A stretch of DNA of 64,000 nucleotides from positions 21,328,001-21,392,000 of the forward strand of contig CM114275.1 of the NCBI GenBank assembly GCA_050084515.1, given 5' to 3'. The notes beneath the pieces were generated by a model. That model was not told the DNA's origin, made no database searches, and saw only the letters and a program-made list of their open reading frames with translations. The stretch comes from Blasia pusilla. Its lineage: Eukaryota; Marchantiophyta; Marchantiopsida; Blasiales. The position numbers were made by a program, and so were the translations under genes. This document shows, piece by piece, positions 45,337 to 55,519 of the stretch. Each line of letters begins with the position of its first letter. The first letter of the stretch is position 1.

Positions 45337-45969
45337 CAATATAAAGTTGAATATGCACTGTAAACTCTTATGAAATCTGCAATCAATCGTGCTTCATCCA
45401 AACAAGCATATACATGAATCAGATACACATTGGTGTAACAACAAAATAAAGTGTACACAAGGACTCCCAAAATATGTGTGATCTTCCTTATTGATCACTC
45501 CTAGCCCACTCTTCAAGAAAGAATCCAGGCTCAATACATGCAAGCTGCACTATATCACGGATCCCAACAAGGGTATGCAATTCTAAGGAGATGAGCTCCA
45601 AATGAGCTTTATCCAAGGTATGCCCATGGACACCTCCATGGATGACATGTACACACAAGTCACCTCCCTCCTATACAACAAGTCACTACCAACATGTAGT
45701 ATACACATACTAGCTCCCTAACAACTACACATGTGGTCCCCTCATGAGACCAACTACCAACTAATCCACAACCCTATAGGTCCAAGTGGAGCCATACATG
45801 GCTGGGAAGGTCAACCTCTCCAAGGTTTCCACTTATAAAGGAAGGGATGATCTACACTCGTAGGTCACCTCCTAAGACCAGGTCACATATGACCTCTCAA
45901 AATAGGAGAGTACAAGACCCCTCTAAGGCCTCAATACTATCTCGCCCTAAGCCTCATCTACCATCATTG
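45337..45969. other. LTR-like segment between the duplicated copia pieces
   Basis: About 630 bases with no coding potential, rich in CA/CT words. It contains 'ctcgtaggtcacctcct', which resembles part of direct repeats R1/R2. Its placement between two copies of the same 115-base segment suggests an inserted or recombined LTR. The termini are not clear, so this is tentative. Confidence 0.35.
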
Positions 45970-46082
45970 TGCGAGTACACATCGCTGCCAACATACATCG
46001 GCAGTCATGCACACACATGTCTAAGATCCATCTAGCTATGAATCCTAACATCTCTACACATGAATGACTGGACAACCCCAAT
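45970..46082. repeat. Duplicated copia segment, copy a'
   Basis: Second copy of the 45,222-45,336 segment. To its right the sequence passes within about 170 bases into the 3' end of gypsy copy 2. Confidence 0.8.
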
Positions 46083-46255
46083 CATTCCCCTAGCTGGTGG
46101 TTAGGTCCCTGTAACTCCAAATAGCCTACAAAACAAGTCTAAATGCTATGCATCTTTTTGGTGTTAAGATGAGGAGGTTGGGTGCTATGTCTTCCCATCG
46201 TTAGTCACTTGCAATCCATAACATCAAGAGTCATCTTGTAATCTACCTATGCCAA

Positions 46256-46966
46256 CTATGTACATCTAGGATAAAGCCAACATCCTTGAGGAACCAAGTC
46301 AAGAGGCGGCGTCAAACACAACATATGCCATCCTCGAGAACACCCATCACAAACTAGTATCGTGGTTGCGCCTCTAACAGACCCACACAACATGCATCTC
46401 AAGCATGCAGGAACAACTTCCAAGCTTGGATCAATCCTCATATCTATGCTTGGAAGATAACATGGCCCACAGTTACGCACATGATCTTTCCAAACGGTAC
46501 CATCACGACTCTCTAAAACAAGGATTCTTGAAGTTAAAATCCCTCGCACTCGCAGAATAGTGTGTCCCATCATCACGTCCAATGTCGTCGGCGTTGTCTG
46601 CTATAGGTAGACATAATCTCCATGATGGAATCTCCAAATCCCTGGTCGATAGCCTCCTCCACGTGTAGTCGCGCACCTCAGAGTATCGCGATGCTGAGCA
46701 ATAGCCATGTTCTCAAACGCCATATGCATGACTCTAAAAGAGCTCAACCCGCTAAGAACACGCTCACACCCATACATCTGGATTGTTGGGGTCAAGTACC
46801 TCAACCACATCTCGTCGAATCGATGACGGTAGCTCTGGCTCTCTCCCATAGAGCAAGAAATACGGTGAAAATGATGCCAAGGATGCCTGCCAACTGAAGC
46901 GGTAACCCATCGCCAACCACGGCAACTGTAGGTCCCAATCTCCCAAGTGTCCACTCTGTAGTCCAT
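46256..46966 (-). pseudogene. Post-integrase domain with C-terminal PHD finger (copy 2)
   Basis: It contains the conserved HMAFENMAIAQHRDTLRCAT block, then FHHGDYVYL, then the small domain with VWKDHVRNCGPCYLP. The PHD finger in the last 46 codons shows LRCMLCG, then LVCDGCSRGWHMLC, then PQGCWLYPRC. Ligand spacing is C-x2-C-x11-C-x2-C-x4-H-x2-C-x14-[Y]-x2-C, a good PHD pattern except that Tyr replaces the seventh ligand. The aromatic Trp before the His, usual in PHD fingers, is kept here and is Cys in copy 1. Comparing the copies shows that each conserved ligand survives in at least one of them. Confidence 0.83.
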
Positions 46967-47480
46967 ACTTGCGCAATCCTCTCTTCACTCTCTGCACAAC
47001 TCTCTCTGCCAAACCATCTGCCTCCGGATGATCTCGGGAAGTCGTACGATGATCTATCAATGCCTAATCACACAAGGCATGAAAGTCACCCCTAAACTCA
47101 GTACCCTGGTCTGTCAACACCTCTTCTAGTACTCCGGAATAACAAAGCACTCTATCAAGAAATGCATAAGCCGCTCCCTCACTCGACCTATTTGGCAACG
47201 CTAACGAGTCAATCCACTTGGAGAAGTGCTCCACCATGATCAACACGTACAGACTATGGCATCATGTCAATGGTAAAGGCCCTGCAAAGTCTTAACTCTA
47301 GCGATACCCTAATCCCATGATCGGTAAAGAATGCAATTGTGGTGTCGAAGCATTGAACGATGCCCGCACCCTATCACATACAATGCATCTGGCTACAAAC
47401 TGTTGAACATCAGTCTGCATACCACACCACCAATACTGAATCTGAATCAAGCTACACGTACGGCATACGCTTGAATCCGA
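46764..47480 (-). pseudogene. Integrase (copy 2)
   Basis: DDE core: DFAGPLPLT (first Asp, near 47,285), VLTDQGTEFRGDF (second Asp) and DHPEADGLAERVVQ (Glu near 47,024). The C-terminal part follows as WDLQLPWLAMGYRFSWQASL and LLYGREPELPSSIRRD. The zinc-binding HHCC segment lies at about 47,370-47,500 in a disturbed frame. It is closer to the expected catalytic sequence than copy 1 (HPEADGLAE compared with HLEADGLAK), but stops near 47,060 and 47,300 inactivate it. Confidence 0.85.
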
Positions 47481-47576
47481 AATGCCCTAACTCCTTGTGA
47501 GCATGTCTTACAACTCGAGCTCGATGCGAAGGATGCGGCACCATACGCACTCGTCCATCCTCCCAAACTCGAAGCA

Positions 47577-47655
47577 CTGTATCTGAGCAGCCATCCCAGC
47601 CTCATACCCGGCGTCTCCTTCAACGCGTCTAGGTGGTGGGACTCTACCTCTACGT
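47577..47655 (-). other. Transplanted gag-protease spacer patch
   Basis: About 75 bases ('ctgtatctgagcagccatcc' through 'cgcgtctaggtggtgggact') match copy 1 at 9,085-9,160, which lies between gag and protease. Here the block sits in the linker before the integrase, where copy 1 has no such sequence. Confidence 0.8.
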
Positions 47656-47757
47656 GATGCGGCAGTTGCCAAGAAAAATGTATCCTAGCATGAACTCAGG
47701 TAGAAAGAATTGCGTCCCCTCCCACCTAAACCTCCTGGCTTGATGTAGGACTCGATC

Positions 47758-48420
47758 TCACTCTCTAGCACCCATCGTGCTTGCTAAGACACCAGTGAGC
47801 AGGTACTCCAAGATCATCTCATCGTCGTGGATGTCTCCAGTCCCTGTCGACTCCTCACTAGCATCTGGATTTGAGGACTCAGCATCCAACCTCCCTCTTG
47901 GAATGGATGCCTCATGCTGACCTAACAAAGCCAATAGACATAAATAGGTAGATGCGTGCCAACCCGGTACCACCTCCTCATCACTCTCACCATGCCACCT
48001 CACTCCAATCGCATTGCTCTGGCTCGTGCATGGGTTACAGCTCAACCCGTCCGCATCCTGGTTCAGATGTCCTGGGTGATGGACAACCTGAAAATTGTAC
48101 TCCTACAACAAGAGTAACCATCTGGCAAGCTTCCATGTGAGCTTATCAGACTCCATCAACCATGTGAGTGGGTGATGATCAATGATGAGCGTGAAAGGGT
48201 TCTTGAATAAATAACATCTGAAATGGGCCACTGCCCACATTGCAACTAAGCACTCCCCCTCATAGGAACTGTACTTTTCCTCAGCAATGTTGTTCGAGCG
48301 GCTCGCATATGCCACTACGAACTTCTTTCCCTCATCATCTCTCTGATTGAGCATCGCTCCTAATCCCAACATACTCTAGTTTGTGTGTAACTGGAACAAA
48401 ATGGACGAAAATGCATAGGT
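47758..48420 (-). pseudogene. RNase H and linker (copy 2)
   Basis: The frame includes LGAMLNQRDDEGKKFVVAYA, then YSSYEGECLVAMWAVAHFRC, then LIIDHHPLTWLMESDKLTWK. These match copy 1 and supply the acidic residues of RNase H except the first Asp, which lies upstream of a stop. The linker frame (47,758-48,045) matches copy 1's GWHASTYL block. It degrades the RNA template in an intact element. Confidence 0.82.
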
Positions 48421-48522
48421 CTCCTCAAAATGGGTGAGGACGTCAACTTGTCCTTGAGCTCCTAAAATGCTTGCTCTTGATCATCTCCCCAAACCACTCA
48501 TGGTCCAACCTAGTAAGCAAAG

Positions 48523-49400
48523 TCATTGCCTTCGCAATTGCACTAAAGCCTTCACATACCGTCGGTAGTAGTTCGCCAATCCCATGAAAGCTGGAACTCG
48601 ACTCACATATGTAGGGTGAGGAATGCGCGCTATGGCCTTCACCTTCGTATGGTGAACTCCAATACCACCTAGATAAATAGTGTGTCCAAAGGACTCGATT
48701 TGTTCATGGAAGAACCTGTACTTGCCTGGATGTAACTTCATCCCATGTAACTACAATCGTCGAAATACCTCCTCTAGATGTCTCTCATGCTCCTCAACCA
48801 TGGCACTGAAGACGATAATGTCATCGTTGTAACATCTTGCATAATCCAAACCAGCCAAAATCCTATCCATAACTCGATGAAAACTCCTAGGGGCGTTCTT
48901 CAACCCAAATGGTAAGAACCGCCATTGGTACAAACAATCCTTCCCGAAAGGATCTATCCCCCAAAATGTTGTCTTCTCCCTATCCTCCACTCGGATGCGC
49001 AACTGATGATAGCCAGCTCAGAGATTTAAACAACTAAAGATCCTTGCATCAAAGATCTCCTCGGGAGTAGGCATAGCATAGCGATCGGCCTTCATATGCT
49101 GATTGATAGGATGGTAATCCCCACACACCCCCCTATCGGTCCATTGGCCATGCATGTCCTTCTTTGCTGGCATAATTGTGACAAATGCATGCTCTCCAAG
49201 AAATCTCTCCATTAATCTAGCGTCAACCAAGTCTCGACTCCTACTCTCAATCAAGGCTCGCTCCATGTCGGAATACGTGTAGGGTCGTCGGAAGATAGGA
49301 GTATGACTATCCAACTCAATCCAAATACCTGGACCCTTCAGTGTACCCAAGTCGTGCATACTATATGCAAAACAATCATTGAATCTTCACAAGAACTGCA
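48523..49400 (-). pseudogene. Reverse transcriptase (copy 2)
   Basis: Contains LKGPGIWIELDSHTPIFRRP, VCGDYHPINQHMKADRYAMP, WRFLPFGLKNAPRSFHRVMD and the catalytic block CYNDDIIVFS near 48,831. Asn stands at the variable x of YxDD, where copy 1 has Ile with the Tyr lost. The thumb segment follows (LHPGKYRFFHEQIESFGHTI, then FMGLANYYRRYVKALVQ). A deletion/frameshift near 49,010 removes part of the segment corresponding to 'TKVFSSLEL' in copy 1. Confidence 0.9.
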
Positions 49401-49588
49401 ACACTCATCTCCTTTCCGCTCCTGTCAACCTAGGACCAATCAGCGGCTCCCAAGTCTCTCTCGTGACCTCTGGAGAAGGTTGGTGGTTGCTAACTAGCAA
49501 CCTCTCAAGCAGCAACATGCGCTCCTAACTCAAACACCAGCTCTCTAGGCACTCCACTATGTCTTGCATCAATGAAATGAACTCCCAT

Positions 49589-51146
49589 CTATGTGTGCTC
49601 TCGTGACATGTCCCATGAAGTCCATGGATGCCTCTCCATCACCATTGCGCTCCCAACCAGTGTCTCACCCGTCTCGGTAGGCACTGCACTGCAAAGTGGA
49701 CGTAGTGTCATAGACGCCTCTCGCATCCGTCGCTGCTTAGCCAAACCAAGACCGAATACCCAAGTACGATAGTTCAGGTCCATATCCTGACCCAATACCT
49801 GTCTGTGGGATGCCTCTGCCATCATAGGCACCGCCATCGTACCTATAGAGAACCCCATAGCTCGCTCTCACTCGTTGGCATTGGGCTCCATTAGTGTAAC
49901 TGCCTGCTCATTCCATATCATGCCTAGTCCTCCTTTACGAAAAGCATGAGATGACAAAAAAACTCACCAATGTAGGCAATGCTGCCCTCTACTGGCCCAC
50001 CCGATTGGCCACTGCCAATGGTGGTACATCATCACGAATAACAACCTGAGATTTCCGCCATGGATCTAAGACACTGTAAGTAGTGATGGTCTCTGGACTC
50101 CATCATAAGCCTACCTCAGCAACTCGGATGGAAAAGGTTTGTCCACCACAATCATGGATGGTGTGCACGCGATCCAACATCACTGCCAGTCCTATCCACA
50201 ACCGCAACTGATGTACACTCGCCATCACTCAAGCTCGATTGTCGCCTAACAATGGGACATTCTCCAAAATGTAGGCTGGAGAACATCGTTGGGCAGTCTG
50301 CAAGTGTCAAAGAACTCGCAACATCTCCCAAAACATGGTCCTGCAAACCAAGTCCCCGACCGCCAAAGAATGACCCTGACATGGCCACCCTACTACCACC
50401 AAGTGTATCTGACCAACCCTATCCAGATCTGGCGCCCCCAACAACGAAATGTTGACCGGAAATACATGCTGATATCCCCTGATTGCAGACGTTGGCAATA
50501 ACTGAGGATACTGCTGGACTAGTCTCAACACATGATGTAATGAGACTCTACGTGAAGTCTCATCTCTCTCAACATAAAAGTACTGTTGTACTTGAACTGC
50601 GGCGTGCAACATTGCAACCAACGTTGTACTAATCCCTCCGAAGAGATCCAATATACGTACACCCTCCTCAATATGCTACCACACAATCAGTGTGGTGTCC
50701 AAGGGTATCAATGTCTCTACTCCTAGAGCACCTGGTAACTCTGTCCCGTCTTGCTCTAGAGCATAGGCTCGGCTCCCCGCCTATCTCACGAGCTTGTCTG
50801 CTCTCTTTTGCAAATCGATGCTCGTTCCCCACAAAGCTGAAGAAGTATCTCCATCAGATGTAGCCACGCTCGTCATTGCATGCCACTCCTCAAGCCTATC
50901 ATCTACAAAAATATCCTCTGCATTGGCGTTCCTATCCAGTAAATCTCGAGGCCAACATAATGTGCCACAATAAGCAACAACTATTGTGGTTGACCCTCGG
51001 AGTGAACCATCAAGTCTCCCTGCATACTGCACGGGTAGTTGATTGGCTTGTCCCTTACCTGATTGCCAACCTAGTCGATAGGAGGCTGTCTCCTCCCAAA
51101 AGTCAAGTGTGAACCCTAGAGGATATAATACAGTATCCCCTACCAA
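49589..51146 (-). pseudogene. DNMT3-like cytosine-5 DNA methyltransferase domain (copy 2)
   Basis: Motif I is DLFGGISTTL at 50,648, followed by YFYVERDETSRRVSLHHV (motif II/III area). Motif IV is VVVGWPCQGHS with the catalytic Cys codon near 50,381. Motif VI is YILENVP near 50,265. GSRAHHP-stop-LWWTNL lies near 50,160. The motif IX tail is MGFSIGTM followed by HRQVLGQDMDLNYRTW near 49,858-49,760. The order is the same as in copy 1. The catalytic Cys and ENV are intact, while the second Gly of the motif I loop region and the stretch between IV and VI are eroded. The N-terminal segment (VLYPLGFTLDFWEETASYRL) is conserved with copy 1. Stops and frameshifts inactivate it. Confidence 0.84.
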
Positions 51147-51179
51147 AACATCATAAGAATCGGCCGGTGTGACAACCGC

Positions 51180-51398
51180 TCATGTCCGCACCATTGCACT
51201 ATCCGTAGGATGATCCGGCCGAATCCTCACTACAATCTCATAGTGAGTCATGAACTGTGCCGGGGATGTGCCTCCCAGTGAAGTCTGAATCTGGAATGGA
51301 CATGGAGTGATCTCACACTTCCGCAATCCCATCGCTACACATGCCGCCTTCCCCAACATAAGGGGTTGTGCTCCTGAATCAAGTAGCACTCTCTGCAA
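51180..51398 (-). pseudogene. Retropepsin-like aspartic protease (copy 2)
   Basis: RVLLDSGAQPLMLGKAA keeps the canonical DSGA active-site loop, which is altered in copy 1. The following segment (MGLRKCEITPCPFQIQTSLG, then YEIVVRIRPDHPTDSAMV) matches copy 1 through to its junction with the methyltransferase N-terminal segment. The frame is open for 72 codons. A protease of roughly 100 residues would be expected, and the N-terminal strands lie across a stop. Confidence 0.82.
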
Positions 51399-51955
51399 TC
51401 AATATACGACTCCGGATGGACCAACCAACTGGAAAACTCCATCTCGGTTGTTCAAGATAAAAACTCATGGTGAGACGGCTGTATTCTCTATCGCAAGTCT
51501 ACCTGGAAACTCTGCCACTCTAGCCGCTGCTGCATGCCAACTCTTTGTGGCTCTCGTCTTGAGTACCTGCTCCAAGGGTACCTTTGCCACATCTCATGTG
51601 CGAGTCTCAACACTAGAAGAACCAAACTCATTGCTCTTATAGAGCGTTCCCGCCAATTGAAAAACATCAGTTGGTCGACCTCCACAGGTCAACAAATCTC
51701 TTGCCGTAAATAGTGGGATGCTACACAAAGCCATCGCCATCTCTCGTAATGTGCGAGTGCTAGGCCATGTTGAATGTTGCATAGGCTCGGTAGACTTACT
51801 CGCCTCACCCGCTCCTCTAAGAGCATCGGCATCTGTGACAACAACACTCCTCAAAGGCCATCTAGGGACCATCGATGGGGTCCGAAAAGCCTTCGACAAT
51901 GTGAAAGACTGGAGAAGTCTAGCCTACCTGCCAGCTTCTGCCCTCTCGCGCGAAG

Positions 51956-52026
51956 TAGTGTGGTGGTCAATTAGTGCATGATCACACGAGGCTTGAAACT
52001 CCCTACAAACCTTCGCACCCTGGTCC
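51956..52026 (-). other. Transplanted integrase patch in the gag-protease spacer
   Basis: About 70 bases match the integrase region between its second Asp and Glu (copy 1 near 4,075-4,145; copy 2 near 47,040-47,110). On the minus strand they encode CREFQASCDHALIDHHTTS, resembling copy 1's FEALYDQALIDHRTT. Copy 1 lacks such a block at the equivalent spacer position (near 8,890-8,920). Confidence 0.78.
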
Positions 52027-52221
52027 AAATCCACATCGGATCCTCGTGGCTCAAAAGCTCTCACCGCGCCTCTCGTAACCATTGCATCTGCATCCACTCG
52101 TGCGATGTTGCACAAAAATCCCATACCTCCTAGATCTCCCACCTTATCCAGGGCTAGAGCAAATCTAGAAATTGATGCGCCCCCTGCATATGATGTAGAT
52201 ACCTGCTGGGCCGTCGTAGCC

Positions 52222-53636
52222 TTAAAGGCGTTCCTCCAAGTGAGCAATCCTTGCCATAGCTACCTCTGATGCAAGTACAGCACTCGCTCTGGCCAGTAGT
52301 GGGGTCTTGCCTTCACCACATCCTCGATCTCCTACACCTTGTCCTCTGCCACCTCCAGGTCCTTGACCTCCCTCTAGGCACAGCTCGCGGTGGAGCTCAA
52401 AACATCTCTCATGTGTGTGCCCATATCTCTGGCAATGATCACACTGAGGTAAGGGGTGGCCTCCCCTGGGCCGCCTCATATATAGTTGATGGTGCTGCTT
52501 GCATTCCACTATGCTGTCTACAATCTCATTGACGATGTGATCCCCCACACGTCCAACAAGAAATACCTGAGCCCTTCTGCCAAACGTATGACTGAACTGA
52601 TCGTGGTCTTGGCTCCCGGTATCCTCCCGTAGCCCTCGGTCCCATGAGTCTATCTTGAATAGTGCATTGCGGCACTGATGGAGACATCGTCACTCGTTTC
52701 GTCTCCCTCGAATATGACGCGCCTGTCGTCAAAACTCTCTCCTCAAGTATGTTGAGCTCAATCCGCTCGCCAAAAAAAATACAGACTTGAGAGTAGGCGA
52801 ACAAACATGTAAGAGAGTTGCATCCCGTACTCTTTTCCGCAACTCGCGGTCTAGCATCGCATACCAAAACTGAACTGCTTGCGCCTCTGTCGCAACCCGA
52901 GTCGCTGTACTCAATCATCGGAGCCATGCATAGGCCTCTCGAAGACTCTCTCTTGCTCTCCGCTGATTTTCAGTCCTCACCCCCCGATAGTTCCTCCCTA
53001 ACTCTCGGAAGAACCCAACCAACGGGTTGAACAAGGGTGATACTTGACTGGTCACACTCGTAAGACTTGGGTCGATAACTCCTCCAAGTGTCTCCTCCGT
53101 GGAGTTAGTGGGTACTACAACAACCGCCATATCATACATCGCACGCCTTGTGAGGGACACATATCCTGGAGACCAAAATAATCTCCATGCCTCCATCTTT
53201 GCTTCATGGAGAATCCAAAACTTGTGATAATCATCCATGGGAGGGCCCTCCAGATGTTGAAAAAGTCCCTTCCATGCCATAAAGGGGTTGAATCTTTGCT
53301 GGTTCCGCATCCTCTGTGGATGGCACCAACTATCAAACTCCTCCATAAAATCATCCAACTCGATGGTTCCTACCATGCTTGAGAACCGTCGAGGTCCTCC
53401 GTGGACCCATACGTATCGCGATCATCCATGTCCCACAACAATGGTGTGGCGACATTCGTGAAACTTCGTGGCCTCTCGGGTAGCTCAAAATCCATTGACG
53501 CCACCTTTGGATTAACTAAAACTCGCGGCTGAGAAGGTTCCTTGTGTGGAAATGCTCGATACCTAGCCCCACTCCGTGTAAATCCTCTTCCACTTCTATC
53601 ACTACCACGCTCCCAAATACTTTGTGGATGCGCCAT
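52222..53636 (-). pseudogene. gag with CCHC zinc knuckles (copy 2)
   Basis: ATG at 53,636 (MAHPQSIWERGSDRSGRGFT). Capsid-like segments are RFNPFMAWKGLFQHLEGPPM, then ESLREAYAWLR, then QAVQFWYAMLDRELRKRVRD, all matching copy 1. The knuckles are a degenerate CWTCGGSHRQ and a canonical CDHCQRYGHTHERC. A frameshift near 53,375 and stops near 52,914 and 52,540 split it. The leader upstream of the ATG is cut off after about 60 bases by hAT DNA. Confidence 0.82.
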
Positions 53637-53694
53637 GGTGAAACCTACAAACTACTATGACTCACTCTCCAGCCACTAGCTTTGCACTAGACAA

Positions 53695-55225
53695 TGCATC
53701 ACCCTCTCTCAACAGAATAATATTTGGTTGAGCCGCATCAAACAACTCCTCATCCTTCATCCAAAAATCATGATTGGCCACAATATTCTAAATCTCTCGT
53801 GCCTTCTCCCTTTGCCTCGCATCCTAGGCATTGAAATACTCCCTAAAAGCATTGGTGGCAACCATGGCGTGAAACGCCTCCCTCAATTCTAAGAGCATCC
53901 CAATATGATAAAATTTGTGGCAAAGCGTGTATTTGCAGGAAGCAACAAGCGTCTCTTCATTGGATTGGTTTCCATGAATTTTGCGATCACCCAAGTTCTA
54001 GTCTTCACAAATACTACTATCTCACGAGCTTGTGCAAAAATCCTGTTCATCCAAGGCCATTTACCACACTCCTCGCTGACTAGATCAAGAGGATGTGATA
54101 CGCATCCACCCCGAAGAATATGAGGAAACTTTGCTTTGATAAGTTTCCGTGCTACTCGCTCATTGCTAGCATTGTCTATCATAAGTTGCAACACATTATT
54201 TAGACTAATGCGCATGATAGTCCTCTCTATGTGACCTGCCAACCATTCCGCCGTTTGGGATTCCCCTTTGGTGTCTACCGACTCAATCATGACCTCACCT
54301 TGTGGACAAGAGACCATTATGTTCACGAAAGACTCGCTCCCCACATTGGTCCAAGAATCCGTTATGATCGTGGCCTCCAAACGCAAATTGTCCAATATGT
54401 CATCCACCTTATCTTTCACCTTCCCCATATGTTTCTCAAGTAGGGTAGTGCGCAACGAATTGTAACTAGGATCTGAGTAACCCTTCAACTTTGTTGTTGC
54501 CAACACTACTTGTTTGAAAGCATCTTGCCGTACTACGTTGCCGTATTCCATATTCGTAGAAATACTTCACCCACATGTCATTCACAACTTCTATTCCTTG
54601 GATGTTGAAAGAATCCCTCAAATTGGCTTGCTTCTTTCCTCAACTACTACTCCCTCGAATGGGCCCAACAACTCCTCTGCATTCCTTGAGACTGTCACTC
54701 GGTGGCATGTTTGCAAATCCATCAACATTTTGTATAACATTAACACTATTTCCTGTGTGTTGCAAACCTATTTGTAATGGAGTCATCTCTTCCACTTCAC
54801 TCGAAGATCTCACTTCCCTTCTTTGTCCATTTTCCACTAGTACCCTATTTCGGAGATCCCGTTGCACGTTGGGAGGGACCTTCACACATAATTTGGCATG
54901 ATAGGTATCATGATTCCCATCCTTTGTCTTTTGTCTCTCTTGTGTAAAATGCTCCACCATCCGCGTGCTAAGATATGTTTTAATAGAATAGGAACAATAC
55001 TTGCACTGCCATCTGCTTGATATTCCACCTTCCATATGTACTTCTTCCCAATGTTCCTTCACGATATGTTGGAGTTCTCTGATTTTGGTCATGACTACAA
55101 GCACTCACTAACCCCACCCAATAATATTTGAATAATTTATAACAATTTACTATGTCAATATTAGTATATATCGATCAATGATGCCAAATTATACTAAATA
55201 TTGTCCGTGAATGCTCCAAAAACAT
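53695..55225 (-). pseudogene. hAT transposase pseudogene, left copy of a head-to-head pair
   Basis: The frame starts at an ATG at 55,092 (MTKIRELQHIVKEHWEE) with a BED-like zinc finger (WQCKYCSYSIKTYLSTRMVE, then H). After one frameshift near 54,600 comes the DUF659/hAT catalytic region. The first acidic block is TIITDSWTNVGSESFVNIMV, the second is QLMIDNASNERVARKL, followed by CVSHPLDLVSEECGKWPW. It is truncated at about 53,695, where gypsy copy 2 begins, so the C-terminal dimerisation domain is missing. hAT transposases cut and paste DNA; this copy is dead. It is the mirror partner of 55,520-58,400. Confidence 0.85.
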
Positions 55226-55353
55226 AACTTGGAACATTCATTATGAACAAGAAAGATCAATATGCTAACCTAGATAACCGAGATACCTTAACTTATTAGG
55301 GTCATCTAGTGGCAAAATATATTCTCACTTATCAAGTTCAACTATCTATGGAG

Positions 55354-55360
<7 letters not shown>

Positions 55361-55404
<44 letters not shown>
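55361..55404. repeat. (AG)22 microsatellite in the loop of the hAT inverted repeat
   Basis: 44 bases of AG repeat following a short A run. It lies in the roughly 300-base unpaired spacer between the two hAT arms. Confidence 0.95.
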
Positions 55405-55409
<5 letters not shown>

Positions 55410-55519
55410 AATGAGATTGTGAGGGTATACAATAAATGAGCAAGTTTATATAGGGAAGGATGGAAGGAAAAGAATGAACCCTTGTAACTCCCCAAATCAT
55501 CTACCCCCACTTACAATTA

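Larger units (their letters stand above)
46256..53636 (-). mobile_element. Ty3/gypsy retroelement copy 2 with DNA methyltransferase and PHD finger
   Basis: A second member of the same family as copy 1, in the same orientation and domain order: gag/CCHC, spacer, protease, methyltransferase, RT, RNase H, integrase, PHD. It has diverged clearly from copy 1 and is broken at different sites. The 5' side ends about 60 bases upstream of the gag ATG at a junction with hAT sequence near 53,695, so no 5' LTR is present. Two short blocks appear in the wrong domain compared with copy 1: integrase-like sequence in the gag-protease spacer, and spacer-like sequence before the integrase. This suggests internal template switching or conversion. 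Confidence 0.9.
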
